Shown: positions 55,660 to 64,000 of the stretch, one piece after another | Position numbering within the stretch: the first letter of the stretch is position 1 | Layout: the number at the start of each line of letters is the position of its first letter | Assembly (NCBI RefSeq): GCF_018130615.1 | Contig: NZ_JAFCKB010000009.1 | Span: 124,001-188,000, forward strand | Origin: Bradyrhizobium manausense | GTDB taxonomy: Bacteria > Pseudomonadota > Alphaproteobacteria > Rhizobiales > Xanthobacteraceae | Direction of reading: 5' to 3' | DNA: 64,000 bases | The notes under the pieces: model-generated | Database searches by the model: none | Told to the model about the DNA's origin: nothing | Seen by the model: only the letters and a program-made list of their open reading frames with translations | Program-made: the position numbers and the translations under genes

Positions 55660-57587
55660 TGGATTATGCAGGGCGCGTCGCGCAGGCCGATACCTATCCG
55701 AAAATGCTCCGGCTCAATGCCAGAGAGCACGGCAACGAGATCGCTCTGCGTGAAAAGGATCTCGGCCTCTGGCGCCCCTTCACCTGGAACGATTACCAGA
55801 CCCGCGTGCGCGACTTCGCGCTCGGGCTGGTCGAACTCGGCCTCGGCCGCGGCGACGTCATCGGCATCATCGGAGACAACCGGCCGGACTGGGTTGCGGC
55901 GGAAGTGGCGACCCATGCGATCGGCGGATTGAGCCTGGGGCTCTATCGCGATGTGCTGGACGAAGAGGCATCATATCTCCTCAACTATGGCGAGGCCCAG
56001 CTCGTCTTCGCCGAGGACGAGGAGCAGGTCGACAAGCTGCTGGCGCTGGCCGAGCGCGTGCCGAAACTGAAGCACGTCATCTATTCGGACCCGCGCGGCA
56101 TGCGGAAATATGACGACCCGCGCCTGATGTCGGCGGAGAAGTTCGCCGAACTCGGCCGCGCCCGCGCGACCCGCGAACCGGACCTCTACGATCGCCTCGT
56201 GGATGCGACCAAGGGCGAGGACGTCGCGATTCTCTGCACCACGTCGGGCACGACGTCGCATCCAAAGCTCGCGATGCTCGCTGCCGGCCGCGTGCTCGGG
56301 CACTGCGCGACCTATCTCGCCTTCGACCCGAAGGGCCCCGACGACGAGTACGTCTCCGTGCTGCCGCTGCCGTGGATCATGGAACAGGTCTATGTGCTCG
56401 GCAAAGGCCTGCTCTGCCGGATGAAGATCAACTTCGTCGAAGAGCCGGACACGATGATGAATGATCTGCGCGAGATCGCGCCGACGTTCGTGCTGTTCGC
56501 GCCCCGCGTCTGGGAGACGATCGCCGCCGACGTCCGCGCCAAGGTGATGGACGCGACGCCGTTCAAGCAGCGCCTGTTCGACATCGGCATGAAGTCCGGT
56601 CTCGCCGCGCTCGAACAAGGCAAGCGCTCCGGCTTCGCCGATGCGATCCTGTTCCGCGCGCTGCGCGACCGGCTCGGTTTCACCCGCCTGCGCTCGGCGG
56701 CCACCGGCGGCGCCGCGCTCGGGCCCGACACGTTCAAGTTCTTCCAGGCCATGGGCGTGCCGCTGCGCACGCTCTACGGCCAGACCGAGTTGCTGGGGGC
56801 TTACACGCTGCATCCCGAGGGCAAGGTCGACCCCGACACCACCGGCGTGCCGATGGCCGACAATGTCGAGATCCGCATCGACAATGCCGACGTCCACGGC
56901 GTCGGCGAGATCGTGGTGCGGCATCCCAACATGTTCCTCGGCTATTACAAGAACCCTGAAGCGAGCGTCGCCGACATCAGGGACGGCTGGATGCTGTCGG
57001 GCGATGCCGGCTATTTCAACGCGAACCGCCAGCTCGTCGTCATCGACCGCATCAAGGATCTTGCGGAGACCTCGCGCGGCGAGCGTTTCTCGCCGCAATT
57101 CATCGAGAACAAACTGAAGTTCTCGCCCTACATCGCGGAAGCCGTTGTGCTGGGAGCCGGCCGCGACGCGCTCGCCGCGATGATCTGCATCCGCTACTCC
57201 ATCATCTCGAAATGGGCGGAGAAGAACCGGCTCTCGTTCACGACCTACAGCGACCTCGCCTCCCGGCCCGAAGTCTACAAGCTGCTCCAGAAGGAGGTCG
57301 AGACCGTCAACGCCACGCTGCCGCCGGCCCAGCGCATCTCGCGCTTCCTCCTGCTCTACAAGGAGCTCGATGCCGACGACGGCGAGCTGACCCGCACGCG
57401 AAAAGTTCGCCGCGGCGTCATCAACGAAAAATACGCTGGAATCATCGACGCGATCTATCGCGGCGACGCCGACATCCCCGTCGACACCGTGATCCGCTTC
57501 CAGGACGGCACCACGCAGCGCGTCCGCACCACACTGCGGGTCGTGGACCTCGGTGGACATGGCCCGATGGCGGAGGCTGCGGAGTGA
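55656..57587 (+). CDS. AMP-dependent acyl-CoA/aryl-CoA synthetase, liv-linked
   Basis: 643 residues, long-chain acyl-CoA-synthetase-like. The P-loop motif is ILCTTSGTTSHPKLAML, with Ser where Gly is more common, TLYGQTELLGAY is the A5 motif, LSGDAGYF the A7 motif, and VVIDRIKDLAETSRGERFSPQFIEN the hinge. It adenylates a carboxylic acid and transfers it to CoA. Its place in a liv operon, directly after livG, suggests that the transported acid is activated on entry. An aromatic or fatty acid is plausible. Start ATG 55656 overlaps livG; GTG 55647 is an alternative. Confidence 0.88.
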   Translation: MMDYAGRVAQADTYPKMLRLNAREHGNEIALREKDLGLWRPFTWNDYQTRVRDFALGLVELGLGRGDVIGIIGDNRPDWVAAEVATHAIGGLSLGLYRDVLDEEASYLLNYGEAQLVFAEDEEQVDKLLALAERVPKLKHVIYSDPRGMRKYDDPRLMSAEKFAELGRARATREPDLYDRLVDATKGEDVAILCTTSGTTSHPKLAMLAAGRVLGHCATYLAFDPKGPDDEYVSVLPLPWIMEQVYVLGKGLLCRMKINFVEEPDTMMNDLREIAPTFVLFAPRVWETIAADVRAKVMDATPFKQRLFDIGMKSGLAALEQGKRSGFADAILFRALRDRLGFTRLRSAATGGAALGPDTFKFFQAMGVPLRTLYGQTELLGAYTLHPEGKVDPDTTGVPMADNVEIRIDNADVHGVGEIVVRHPNMFLGYYKNPEASVADIRDGWMLSGDAGYFNANRQLVVIDRIKDLAETSRGERFSPQFIENKLKFSPYIAEAVVLGAGRDALAAMICIRYSIISKWAEKNRLSFTTYSDLASRPEVYKLLQKEVETVNATLPPAQRISRFLLLYKELDADDGELTRTRKVRRGVINEKYAGIIDAIYRGDADIPVDTVIRFQDGTTQRVRTTLRVVDLGGHGPMAEAAE

Positions 57588-57924
57588 GACAGGTATCCAT
57601 GGCGAACGGTGCTGCCCTTCGCCTCTCCCCGCTTGCAGGGAGAGGCCGGAGCGCGTCAGCGATCCGGGTGAGGGGGAGCCTCCGCGCAGGCGGTGGCAAT
57701 CGTTTCGAGAACCCCGACCAGATTGGTCGACACATCGTTGTTCCAGAACCGGCGATACCAGAGTTTCCCTTCCGCATCCGTCAACGCGGCTCGCAAGTGT
57801 CTGGCGCGCTCGGTCTTGGATTCGTCAGCACCTCGCATGCGGAGACTCCCCCTCACCCGCCGCGCGTTCCGCGCGTCGGCCTCTCCCCGCAAGCGGGGCG
57901 AGGCGAAGATAACACGGAACCGAC
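57588..57924. repeat. 337-base insertion: inverted-repeat element with DUF559 remnant
   Basis: GCCTCTCCC / GGGAGAGGC forms a hairpin at 57621-57646, and GGGTGAGGGGGAG at 57666-57678 is exactly inverted at 57845-57857. A second GCCTCTCCCC-type hairpin follows at about 57878-57903. The remnant coding piece lies between them. The element separates the acyl-CoA-ligase gene from livH within an otherwise close-packed operon. Confidence 0.75.
57656..57840 (-). pseudogene. internally deleted DUF559 (VSR-like endonuclease fold) remnant
   Basis: The minus-strand frame from ATG 57840 reads KTERARHLRAALTDAEGKLWYR and then directly RFWNNDVSTNLVGVLETI, ending APPHPDR. These are the two ends of DUF559 proteins (normally about 115-130 residues). 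The middle, which in intact relatives holds the conserved DF and E-x-DG-x-QH residues, is missing. The piece should therefore be inactive. The flanking inverted repeats suggest a mini-element derived from a larger DUF559 unit. Confidence 0.7.
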
Positions 57925-58818
57925 ATGAACACCGCCTTCCTCATCCAGCTCCTGGTCAACGGCCTCGTGGTCGGCACGCTCTATGGCGTGGTCGCGATGT
58001 CGTTCGTGCTGATCTACAAGGCGACGCAAGTCGTCAATTTCGCGCAAGGTGAATTGCTGCTGGTCGGCGCCTGGGTGTGCTGGGCGCTGCTCGCCAAATA
58101 CCAGGTGCCGTTCTGGATCGGCATGCCGATGACGCTGGTGTTCATGTTCGTGTTCGGCATCGCGATTCAGGTCCTGATCCTGCGCCCGATGATCGGCGAA
58201 CCGATCATCTCCGTGATCATGGTGACGATCGGCCTCTCCACCGTGCTGCAGGCGACGCTGAAATGGATGTTCGGCGTCAACCCGCAGCCCTTCCCACGCG
58301 TGTTCGAGAGCCAGTCGGTCGGCCTGTTCGGCCTCCAGGTCCAGACCGTCTATGTCATGAGCCTCGTGGTCTCGGTCGCGATGATGATCGGCATGGCCTG
58401 GTTCTTCCGCGCTTCGAAGTATGGCCTGGCGATGCGCGCCACCGCGTTCAACCAGCAGGTCGCGCAATCGCTCGGCATATCCGTGAAGAGCGTGTTTGCG
58501 ATGGCCTGGGCGATCTCGGCGACCGTCTCCGCCGTGGCGGGCGTGGTCGTCGCCGTCGTCAACGGCGTCTCCTCCGGCCTTGCCGCCTACGGCATCAAGG
58601 TGTTTCCGGCAGCGATCCTCGGCGGGCTCGATTCCGTCGGCGGCGCGGTGCTTGGCGGCATCATCATCGGCCTGCTCGAGAACGTCGCGCAGTATGTCGA
58701 CAGCGAGTACCTGCACTGGGGCAATCTCTACGAGATCGCGCCGTTCTACGTCCTCATCATCGTGCTGATGATCAAGCCTTACGGCCTATTCGGCACCCAC
58801 GACATCGAACGGATCTGA
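57925..58818 (+). CDS. livH: branched-chain amino-acid type ABC transporter permease LivH
   Basis: 297 residues with eight or nine membrane segments. LLVNGLVVGTLYGVVAMSFVLIYKATQVVNFAQGELLLVG is the LivH beginning, and AMRATAFNQQVAQSLGI the ATPase-coupling loop. It begins 337 bases after the ligase gene, across the DUF559-repeat insertion, and is followed by livM after three bases. It forms the permease with LivM for the same, so far unknown, acid. Confidence 0.94.
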   Translation: MNTAFLIQLLVNGLVVGTLYGVVAMSFVLIYKATQVVNFAQGELLLVGAWVCWALLAKYQVPFWIGMPMTLVFMFVFGIAIQVLILRPMIGEPIISVIMVTIGLSTVLQATLKWMFGVNPQPFPRVFESQSVGLFGLQVQTVYVMSLVVSVAMMIGMAWFFRASKYGLAMRATAFNQQVAQSLGISVKSVFAMAWAISATVSAVAGVVVAVVNGVSSGLAAYGIKVFPAAILGGLDSVGGAVLGGIIIGLLENVAQYVDSEYLHWGNLYEIAPFYVLIIVLMIKPYGLFGTHDIERI

Positions 58819-58821
58819 CCC

Positions 58822-59895
58822 ATGGCCGGCCCTGCCCTCATCCCTGCTGGTGATTTCCGCACCTCCTATGCGGCCGACACCACGATCTTCCCGACCACGA
58901 CCAGCCGCAACTTTGCGATTGCGGGCGTGCTGCTGCTCTGCCTCGTTCCGCAAGTCCTCGGCGGCTACTGGCTCAGCATCCTGATCCAGATCGGCATCTT
59001 CTCGATCGCGGCGCTGGGGCTGAACATCCTGGTCGGCTTCACCGGCCAGATCTCGATCGGCCACGCCGCCTTCTTCCTGCTCGGCGCCTTCACCTCGGCC
59101 TACATCTCCAACAACGCACCGATCCCGGTGTTCTTCGCGATCCCACTTGCGGGAATCGTCACCGCGCTGGTCGGACTGATCTTCGGCATCCCGGCGGCGC
59201 GGCTGAAGGGGCTCTATCTCGTCATCGCCACGCTGGCTGCGCAATACATCCTGCTCGACTTCTTCTCCCGCGCCGAATGGTTCTCCGGCGGCTCGGTGCC
59301 GGCCAGCGCGAATCCGTTCTCGATCTTCGGCTACACGCTGCGCGGCGACAGGCAGTATTTCTACGTCGTGCTGGCCTACGTGCTGGCGAGCTACATCCTC
59401 GTCACCAACCTGATGCGCACCCGCGACGGCCGCGCGCTGGTGGCGATCCGCGACCATTATCTCTCCGCGGAGATCATGGGCATCAACCTCACCAAATACC
59501 GCACGCTGTCGTTCGGTCTCGCCGCCTTCTTCGCCGGCATCGCCGGCGCGCTCTACGCGCACTACCAGCAGGTCGTGTCGCAGGAGGGCTTCGGCATCGA
59601 ACGCTCGATCCTGTTTCTCGCCATGATCATCATCGGCGGCACCGGCTCGATCATGGGCACGCTGATGGGCACCGCCTTCGTGGTGCTGCTGCCGGAATCG
59701 ATCGAGCTGCTCAGCCTGTACCTGAAGGGCGGCGCGATCGACAAGGCGCTGGCGCTCAACAACAACATCACCTTCCTGCGCGAAATCACCATCGGACTGA
59801 TCATCATCGCGTTCCTGATGTTCGAGCCCGACGGCCTCGCGCATCGCTGGCGGCAGATCAAGGCGTACTGGAAACTCTACCCGTTCTCGCATTGA
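58822..59895 (+). CDS. livM: branched-chain amino-acid type ABC transporter permease LivM
   Basis: 357 residues. LNILVGFTGQISIGHAAFFLLGAF is the hallmark, LVAIRDHYLSAEIMGI the coupling loop and IIGGTGSIMGTLMG a conserved late membrane segment. The N-terminus extends about 30 residues before the first membrane helix (GPALIPAGDFRTSYAADTTIF). It follows livH after three bases. Confidence 0.94.
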   Translation: MAGPALIPAGDFRTSYAADTTIFPTTTSRNFAIAGVLLLCLVPQVLGGYWLSILIQIGIFSIAALGLNILVGFTGQISIGHAAFFLLGAFTSAYISNNAPIPVFFAIPLAGIVTALVGLIFGIPAARLKGLYLVIATLAAQYILLDFFSRAEWFSGGSVPASANPFSIFGYTLRGDRQYFYVVLAYVLASYILVTNLMRTRDGRALVAIRDHYLSAEIMGINLTKYRTLSFGLAAFFAGIAGALYAHYQQVVSQEGFGIERSILFLAMIIIGGTGSIMGTLMGTAFVVLLPESIELLSLYLKGGAIDKALALNNNITFLREITIGLIIIAFLMFEPDGLAHRWRQIKAYWKLYPFSH

Positions 59896-59939
59896 GCCCG
59901 GGCAACTTCACTTAAACAATAAACTGGAGGAACCGACCC

Positions 59940-61223
59940 ATGACGATGAAGTCCCTTTTGAGCACCGCATCGCTCGCGCTTGTGATCGCGGCATTCTCCG
60001 CGAGCGCGCAGGCGCAGATCGCGATCGGCCATCTCGCCGATTATTCCGGCGGCACCTCCGACGTCGGCACGCCCTACGGCCAGGCCGTCGCCGACACGTT
60101 CGCCTGGGTCAACAAGAACGGCGGCATCGGCGGCAAGCAGCTCAACGTCGACACCAACGATTACGGCTACCAGGTGCCGAAGGCGATCGCGCTCTACAAG
60201 AAGTGGTCGGCTCCCGACAGCAAGGTTGCCGCGATCATGGGCTGGGGCACCGCGGATACCGAGGCGCTGACCGGCTTCCTCGCCCAGGACAAGATCCCCG
60301 ACCTGTCCGGCTCCTACGCCGCCGCTCTCACCGATCCCGAAGGCGTCAGCGGCAAGGCCAAGCCGGCGCCCTATAATTTCTTCTATGGTCCGAGCTATTC
60401 GGACGCGCTGCGGGCGATGCTGATGTGGGCGGCCGAAGACTGGAAGGCCAAGGGCAAGCCCGGCAAGCCGAAATTCGTCCACATGGGCGCCAACCATCCC
60501 TATCCGAACGCGCCGAAGGCCGCCGGCGAGGCCATGGCGCAGGAGCTCGGCTTCGAGGTGCTGCCGCCGCTGGTGTTCGCGCTGACGCCGGGCGACTACA
60601 GCGCGCAGTGCCTGAGCCTGAAATCGTCGGGCGCCAATTACGCCTATCTCGGCAACACCGCAGCTTCCAACATCTCGGTGATGAAGGCCTGCAAGACCGC
60701 GGGCGTCGAGATCCAGTTCCTCGGCAACGTCTGGGGCATGGACGAGAACGCCGCCAAGACCGCGGGCGATGCTGCCAATGGCGTGATCTTCCCGCTGCGC
60801 ACGCCGGTGAGCTGGGGCGGCGATGCGCCGGGCATGAAGACGGTGATGGAGATCTCGAAGATGTCCGACCCCACCGGCAAGGTCTATCGCCCCGTGCACT
60901 ATGTCGCTGCGGTCTGCTCGTCGCTCTACATGAAGGAAGCGCTCGACTGGGCCGCCAAGAACGGCGGCGCCACCGGCGACAACGTCGTGAAGGGTTTCTA
61001 TCAGAAGAAGGATTGGGTGCCGGCAGGCCTGGAAGGTGTCTGCAATCCCTCGACCTGGACCGACAAGGATCACCGCGGCACGCTGAAGGTCGACCTCTAT
61101 CGCACCAAGATCTCGGGCCCCACCGACGGCGAGCTCAACGACCTCATGGCCAAGGGCACGATCAAGCTCGAGAAGGTCAAGACCGTCGAGCTGCCGCGCA
61201 AGCCGGAATTGCTGGGCTGGTGA
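59940..61223 (+). CDS. ABC transporter substrate-binding protein (liv-type, acyl/aromatic-acid group)
   Basis: 427 residues. The signal peptide LLSTASLALVIAAFSASAQAQ precedes IAIGHLADYSGGTSDVGTPYGQAVADTFAWV, the start of the periplasmic binding fold. TGGAGG lies about nine bases before ATG 59940, a strong ribosome-binding site. It is longer than LivK/J (about 370) and resembles the group found beside acyl-CoA ligase genes. Ligand unassigned; an aromatic or other organic acid fits the neighbours better than leucine. Confidence 0.9.
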   Translation: MTMKSLLSTASLALVIAAFSASAQAQIAIGHLADYSGGTSDVGTPYGQAVADTFAWVNKNGGIGGKQLNVDTNDYGYQVPKAIALYKKWSAPDSKVAAIMGWGTADTEALTGFLAQDKIPDLSGSYAAALTDPEGVSGKAKPAPYNFFYGPSYSDALRAMLMWAAEDWKAKGKPGKPKFVHMGANHPYPNAPKAAGEAMAQELGFEVLPPLVFALTPGDYSAQCLSLKSSGANYAYLGNTAASNISVMKACKTAGVEIQFLGNVWGMDENAAKTAGDAANGVIFPLRTPVSWGGDAPGMKTVMEISKMSDPTGKVYRPVHYVAAVCSSLYMKEALDWAAKNGGATGDNVVKGFYQKKDWVPAGLEGVCNPSTWTDKDHRGTLKVDLYRTKISGPTDGELNDLMAKGTIKLEKVKTVELPRKPELLGW

Positions 61224-61237
61224 GCCCGTAGTCCGCT

Positions 61238-61340
61238 CGTCGTTCCAGGGCGATGCGAAGCATCGAACTATGGTGCGCGATTGCGCACCTGAGAACCTCG
61301 AGATTCCGGGTTCGGTCCTGCGGACCGCCCCGGAATGACG
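61238..61340. repeat. composite palindromic repeat (CGTCATTCCGGG family), copy 2
   Basis: It opens CGTCGTTCC and closes CCCCGGAATGACG. Inside are the hairpins GATGC GAA GCATC, GGTGCGC GATT GCGCACC and GGTCC TGC GGACC, and a central GAGATTCCGGG. It shares ends and layout with 5883-5973. It lies in the 154-base gap between the binding-protein gene and livF. Confidence 0.85.
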
Positions 61341-61377
61341 GGATGAAGCTGCGACGACATCGAGAGAGCAACTGACC

Positions 61378-62217
61378 ATGAGTGAAACGGCTCACATCGG
61401 GCGCCCCTCCCCGAGCGTCGTACCCGCACCGCCCCTCCTCGCCGTGCGCAACATCGAGGTCGTCTATGACGACGTCATCCTGGTGCTGCGCGGACTGAGC
61501 CTCGACGTGCCCAAGGGCGCGATCGTGGCGCTGCTGGGCGCCAACGGCGCCGGCAAGTCGACGACGCTGAAGGCGATCTCGGGGCTGCTCAAGACCGAGG
61601 ACGGCGAGGTCACGCGCGGCGAGATCCTGTTCGAGGGCGAGCCCATCGCCGGCATCGATCCGGACAAGATCGTCCGTCGCGGCATCTTCCAGGTCATGGA
61701 AGGCCGCCGCATCGTCGCCGACATGACGTCGCTGGAAAACCTCAAGCTCGGCGCCTTCACCCGCAGGGATCGCGAGGTCGATGCCGACCTCGACATGGTC
61801 TTCAACTATTTCCCGCGCCTGAAGGAGCGCACCGGCCTTGCCGGCTATCTCTCCGGCGGCGAGCAGCAGATGCTCGCGATCGGCCGCGCGCTGATGGCGC
61901 GTCCGAAGATGATCCTGATGGATGAGCCTTCGATGGGCCTGTCGCCGCTGCTGGTGAAAGAGGTGTTCTCCATCATCCAGAAGATCAACCGCGACCTCGG
62001 CGTCACCATCCTACTGGTCGAGCAGAACGCGCGCGCTGCGCTGTCGGTGGCGAGCCACGGCTACATCATGGAGCAGGGCAAGGTCGTGCTCGACGGCACC
62101 GCCGACGAGCTGCGCGACAACGAGGACGTCAAGGAGTTCTATCTCGGCGGCGCCGGCGACCAGCGCAAGAGCTTCAAGAACCTCAAGAGCTTCAAGCGGC
62201 GCAAGCGGTGGCTCTGA
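61378..62217 (+). CDS. livF: branched-chain amino-acid type ABC transporter ATP-binding protein LivF
   Basis: 279 residues, slightly longer than usual owing to an N-terminal tail (residues 1-25) and a basic C-terminus (RKSFKNLKSFKRRKRWL). Walker A is LLGANGAGKSTTLKAISG, signature LSGGEQQMLAIGRAL, Walker B MILMDEPSMGLSP and Gln of the switch in VEQNARAAL. It completes the second liv operon. Confidence 0.95.
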   Translation: MSETAHIGRPSPSVVPAPPLLAVRNIEVVYDDVILVLRGLSLDVPKGAIVALLGANGAGKSTTLKAISGLLKTEDGEVTRGEILFEGEPIAGIDPDKIVRRGIFQVMEGRRIVADMTSLENLKLGAFTRRDREVDADLDMVFNYFPRLKERTGLAGYLSGGEQQMLAIGRALMARPKMILMDEPSMGLSPLLVKEVFSIIQKINRDLGVTILLVEQNARAALSVASHGYIMEQGKVVLDGTADELRDNEDVKEFYLGGAGDQRKSFKNLKSFKRRKRWL

Positions 62218-62220
62218 CAA

Positions 62221-62275
62221 AGCGTTTTCAAGCGAAGTGGGAACCGGTTCGCGTGAAGAAAACGCGTCAAAACAA
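62221..62275. repeat. GCGTTTTC/GAAAACGC cruciform element
   Basis: GCGTTTTC (62222-62229) and GAAAACGC (62258-62265) form an eight-base stem, with inner arms GCGAA / TTCGC. The sequence AGCGAAGTGGGAACCGGTT matches a short element I recall as widespread between rhizobial genes. It lies between the convergent ends of livF and the AGE gene and could act as a bidirectional terminator. Confidence 0.7.
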
Positions 62276-62282
62276 GAGAGCT

Positions 62283-63437
62283 CTAGCCCTCCAGCACCTG
62301 CTCCGCTTCCGTGACCGCGCAGAGAACATGATAGAACGACGACGCAGGAATGGTGTCGACCAGCGATTTGCCGTCGCTGTCGAACTGATCGTACCAGCCG
62401 CCCCGCACGGGATGGCTGAGGTAATGCCGTTCGAGCCGCACCAGCGCCGCGCGCGCCTCCTCCGCTGCGCCCGCCTCGCCGGACTCGGCCTGCGCGATCC
62501 ACGCCTTTGCCATCTCGGTCTGCGGCCACAGCCGGCGTGTGCTGCGGCGGATGTTGCCGGTGTCGTCGCCCTCGTCGACGAGGCAGCCGGTGGCCGTGTC
62601 GCGATAGCGCAGCGCGGTCGCAAGCAACTCGGCGCGCCGCGGCCCGGTCGGACATCCCGTGATGCGCTCGAACCCTTTCAGCAGCCACACCCATTCCGCC
62701 TGGTGGCCGGGCTCGACGCTGACCGGCTCGATCTTCGACCAGTCCTCCTCGAAATATTCACCGAGCGCGCATTTCCGCTTGTCGTAGAGGTTGGCGAGGA
62801 AGAGCGCGAAGAACTCGCCGGCGCGGTTCTGGAACGACAGATCGTGGGTCGCGTCGAAACACGCGATCATCGCCTCGAACAGATGCATGTGCGGATTCTG
62901 CCGACGCGGCAGCGACACCGGCAGGCTTTCATGGACGCCACCATGCGGGGAGCGCAGATGGCCGTCGAGGAAGGCGAGCAGCGCGTCGATCTCGGCGCGG
63001 ATTTGTGCGTCCTGGTCGAGCGCATAGACGGTCGCCAGCGCAAACAGGATGAAGGCGTGGTCGTAGGCGTCGCGCCGCGCGTCCAGCACAGCCCCCTCCG
63101 GCGTCAGCCGGTGCACATAGCCGGGCTTGCCGTCGGGCGCCTTCGCCTTTGCCAGGAGGTGCTCCAGCCCCTTCAGCGCGATGGCGCGCCCCTCGGGATA
63201 CCAGCCCATCTGCGCCGCCTTGGCGTAGCAATAGATCTGGCGCGCCTGCACCATCACCCGCCGCGGCGCAGCCGCATCTGCGCTGCCATCGCGATGCAGC
63301 CGGTCGATAAAACCACCCGTGGCATGGTCCCAGCCGACTGTCGACCACAGCGGGATCGCATCCTCGATCACGCGGCGCTTCAGGCGCGCGACGACATCCA
63401 CCGTCTCGGCCGCCGGAATGATGCTCTCGTCCGCCAT
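62283..63437 (-). CDS. AGE-family (N-acylglucosamine 2-epimerase / mannose isomerase-like) protein
   Basis: 384 residues, (alpha/alpha)6 barrel of the AGE family. VMVQARQIYCYAKAAQMGW carries the conserved Arg, DAYDHAFILFALA and NPHMHLFEAMIACFD carry the conserved His residues, and EPGHQAEWVWLL and GGWYDQFDSDG complete the active-site set. Members interconvert mannose and fructose, glucose and mannose, or GlcNAc and ManNAc, or act on cellobiose; which of these applies is not clear. Start ATG 63437 is used; upstream frame is long but non-homologous. Confidence 0.88.
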   Translation of the reverse strand: MADESIIPAAETVDVVARLKRRVIEDAIPLWSTVGWDHATGGFIDRLHRDGSADAAAPRRVMVQARQIYCYAKAAQMGWYPEGRAIALKGLEHLLAKAKAPDGKPGYVHRLTPEGAVLDARRDAYDHAFILFALATVYALDQDAQIRAEIDALLAFLDGHLRSPHGGVHESLPVSLPRRQNPHMHLFEAMIACFDATHDLSFQNRAGEFFALFLANLYDKRKCALGEYFEEDWSKIEPVSVEPGHQAEWVWLLKGFERITGCPTGPRRAELLATALRYRDTATGCLVDEGDDTGNIRRSTRRLWPQTEMAKAWIAQAESGEAGAAEEARAALVRLERHYLSHPVRGGWYDQFDSDGKSLVDTIPASSFYHVLCAVTEAEQVLEG

Positions 63438-63523
63438 CGCGTCCTCTCCACGCCCCGCCAATGGCCGTCTGATACCCATGCGGGCGGCGGCGCGCAACGG
63501 ATGCCAACCCGGAAAGACCTGCC

Positions 63524-64000
63524 ATGACCGCCCATTACGACGCTCTCGAGACGCGCGAGCAAGCGGCGCGCGAGGCCGATCTGTTTGCCCGCCTGCCAGG
63601 CGTCCTGCGCAGTGCGATGAGCGCGCCCGCCTATGCCGAGCGGCTGAAGGGCATCGATCCCGCCGCGGTGACCTCCAGGACAGCGCTGGCGGGCCTCCCC
63701 GTGCTGCGCAAGTCGGAACTGCCGGCCCTGCACAAGGCCTCCCAGCCCTTCGGCGGCTTCGTGGCGGCATCCCCGGGGTCGTTCGGCCGCCTTTTCACCT
63801 CCCCGGGCCCGATCTTCGAGCCCGAAGGACGGCAGGCCGATCCCTGGCGCGGCGCGCGGGCGCTGTTTGCGGCTGGATTCCGGCCCGACGATATCGTGCT
63901 CAACACCTTCAGCTATCATCTCACCCCCGGCGGCTTCATCTTCGATGCCTCGGCGCGCGCGCTCGGCTGCGCCGTGATTCCGGCGGGTCCCGGCAACACT
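63524..64000 (+). CDS. PaaK-like (phenylacetate-CoA ligase family) protein, 3' end cut by window edge
   Basis: 159 residues are visible from ATG 63524. LFARLPGVLRSAMSAPAYAERLKGIDPAAVTSRTALAGLPVLRKSEL matches the N-terminal helix region of phenylacetate-CoA ligase-like proteins. FRPDDIVLNTFSYHLTPGGFIFDASARALGCAVIP matches the region after the P-loop. The P-loop in relatives is SSGTTGxPT; here VAASPGSFGRLFTSPGP stands in its place, so it is altered in this subfamily or in this protein. Its place beside the liv-ligase operon supports acid activation. Confidence 0.82.
   Translation, partial: MTAHYDALETREQAAREADLFARLPGVLRSAMSAPAYAERLKGIDPAAVTSRTALAGLPVLRKSELPALHKASQPFGGFVAASPGSFGRLFTSPGPIFEPEGRQADPWRGARALFAAGFRPDDIVLNTFSYHLTPGGFIFDASARALGCAVIPAGPGNT

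Overview
This 64 kb window is a high-GC chromosomal segment of an alphaproteobacterium, most likely Bradyrhizobium or a close relative in the Nitrobacteraceae. The support is indirect. There are two complete branched-chain amino-acid type (liv) ABC transporter operons. There are intergenic palindromic repeats with CGTCATTCCGGG-type ends, a GCGTTTTC/GAAAACGC cruciform element, and a DUF559 remnant bracketed by LPASGER-type repeats, all of the kind I associate with that family. I saw no rRNA, tRNA, CRISPR array, transposase or phage gene.

Left part (1-17.5 kb). A LysR regulator (cut by the window edge) diverges from an SDR dehydrogenase and an MFS exporter. A Baeyer-Villiger-type monooxygenase follows on the other strand. 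Next is a minus-strand S-adenosylmethionine-cycle operon: an HTH-containing putative methyltransferase, metK and ahcY. Its leader can be drawn by eye as a pseudoknot that covers the first start codon. A secreted TPR-caspase protein diverges from this operon. A second minus-strand operon carries a liv substrate-binding protein, livH-livM-livG-livF, a half-length MetE-like protein and a flavoprotein monooxygenase.

Middle part (18-46 kb) is a large surface-polysaccharide locus. Its minus-strand genes encode wbuX-wbuY-wbuZ-fnlB-fnlA-(C-methyltransferase)-fnlC-wbuB, which matches the known UDP-L-FucNAc / N-acetimidoyl-L-fucosamine pathway, followed by a probable UDP-QuiNAc reductase and an initiating sugar-phosphate transferase. 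A second, tightly overlapping minus-strand operon (rfbF, rfbG, RmlC-like epimerase, C-methyltransferase, reductase) predicts a CDP-linked, C-methyl-branched 6-deoxyhexose. Plus-strand genes encode two paralogous flippases, two paralogous polymerase-like membrane proteins, a Wzz-like protein and a sulfotransferase. The locus therefore looks like two assembly modules. A third polymerase-like membrane protein overlaps purU.

Right part (46-64 kb). purU, a small anchored protein, a HemD-family protein, a peroxiredoxin-like protein, and a large zinc-ribbon/adenylate-cyclase/STAND-ATPase/TPR protein lead to an MFS transporter and a Crp/Fnr-type regulator. The regulator diverges from a second liv operon (livG, acyl-CoA-ligase-like gene, livH, livM, substrate-binding protein, livF). 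That operon is interrupted by an internally deleted DUF559 remnant and by repeats. An AGE-family sugar epimerase and the start of a PaaK-like adenylate-forming ligase end the window.

All family assignments come from reading motifs and protein sequence by eye. No database search, folding program or promoter predictor was run.
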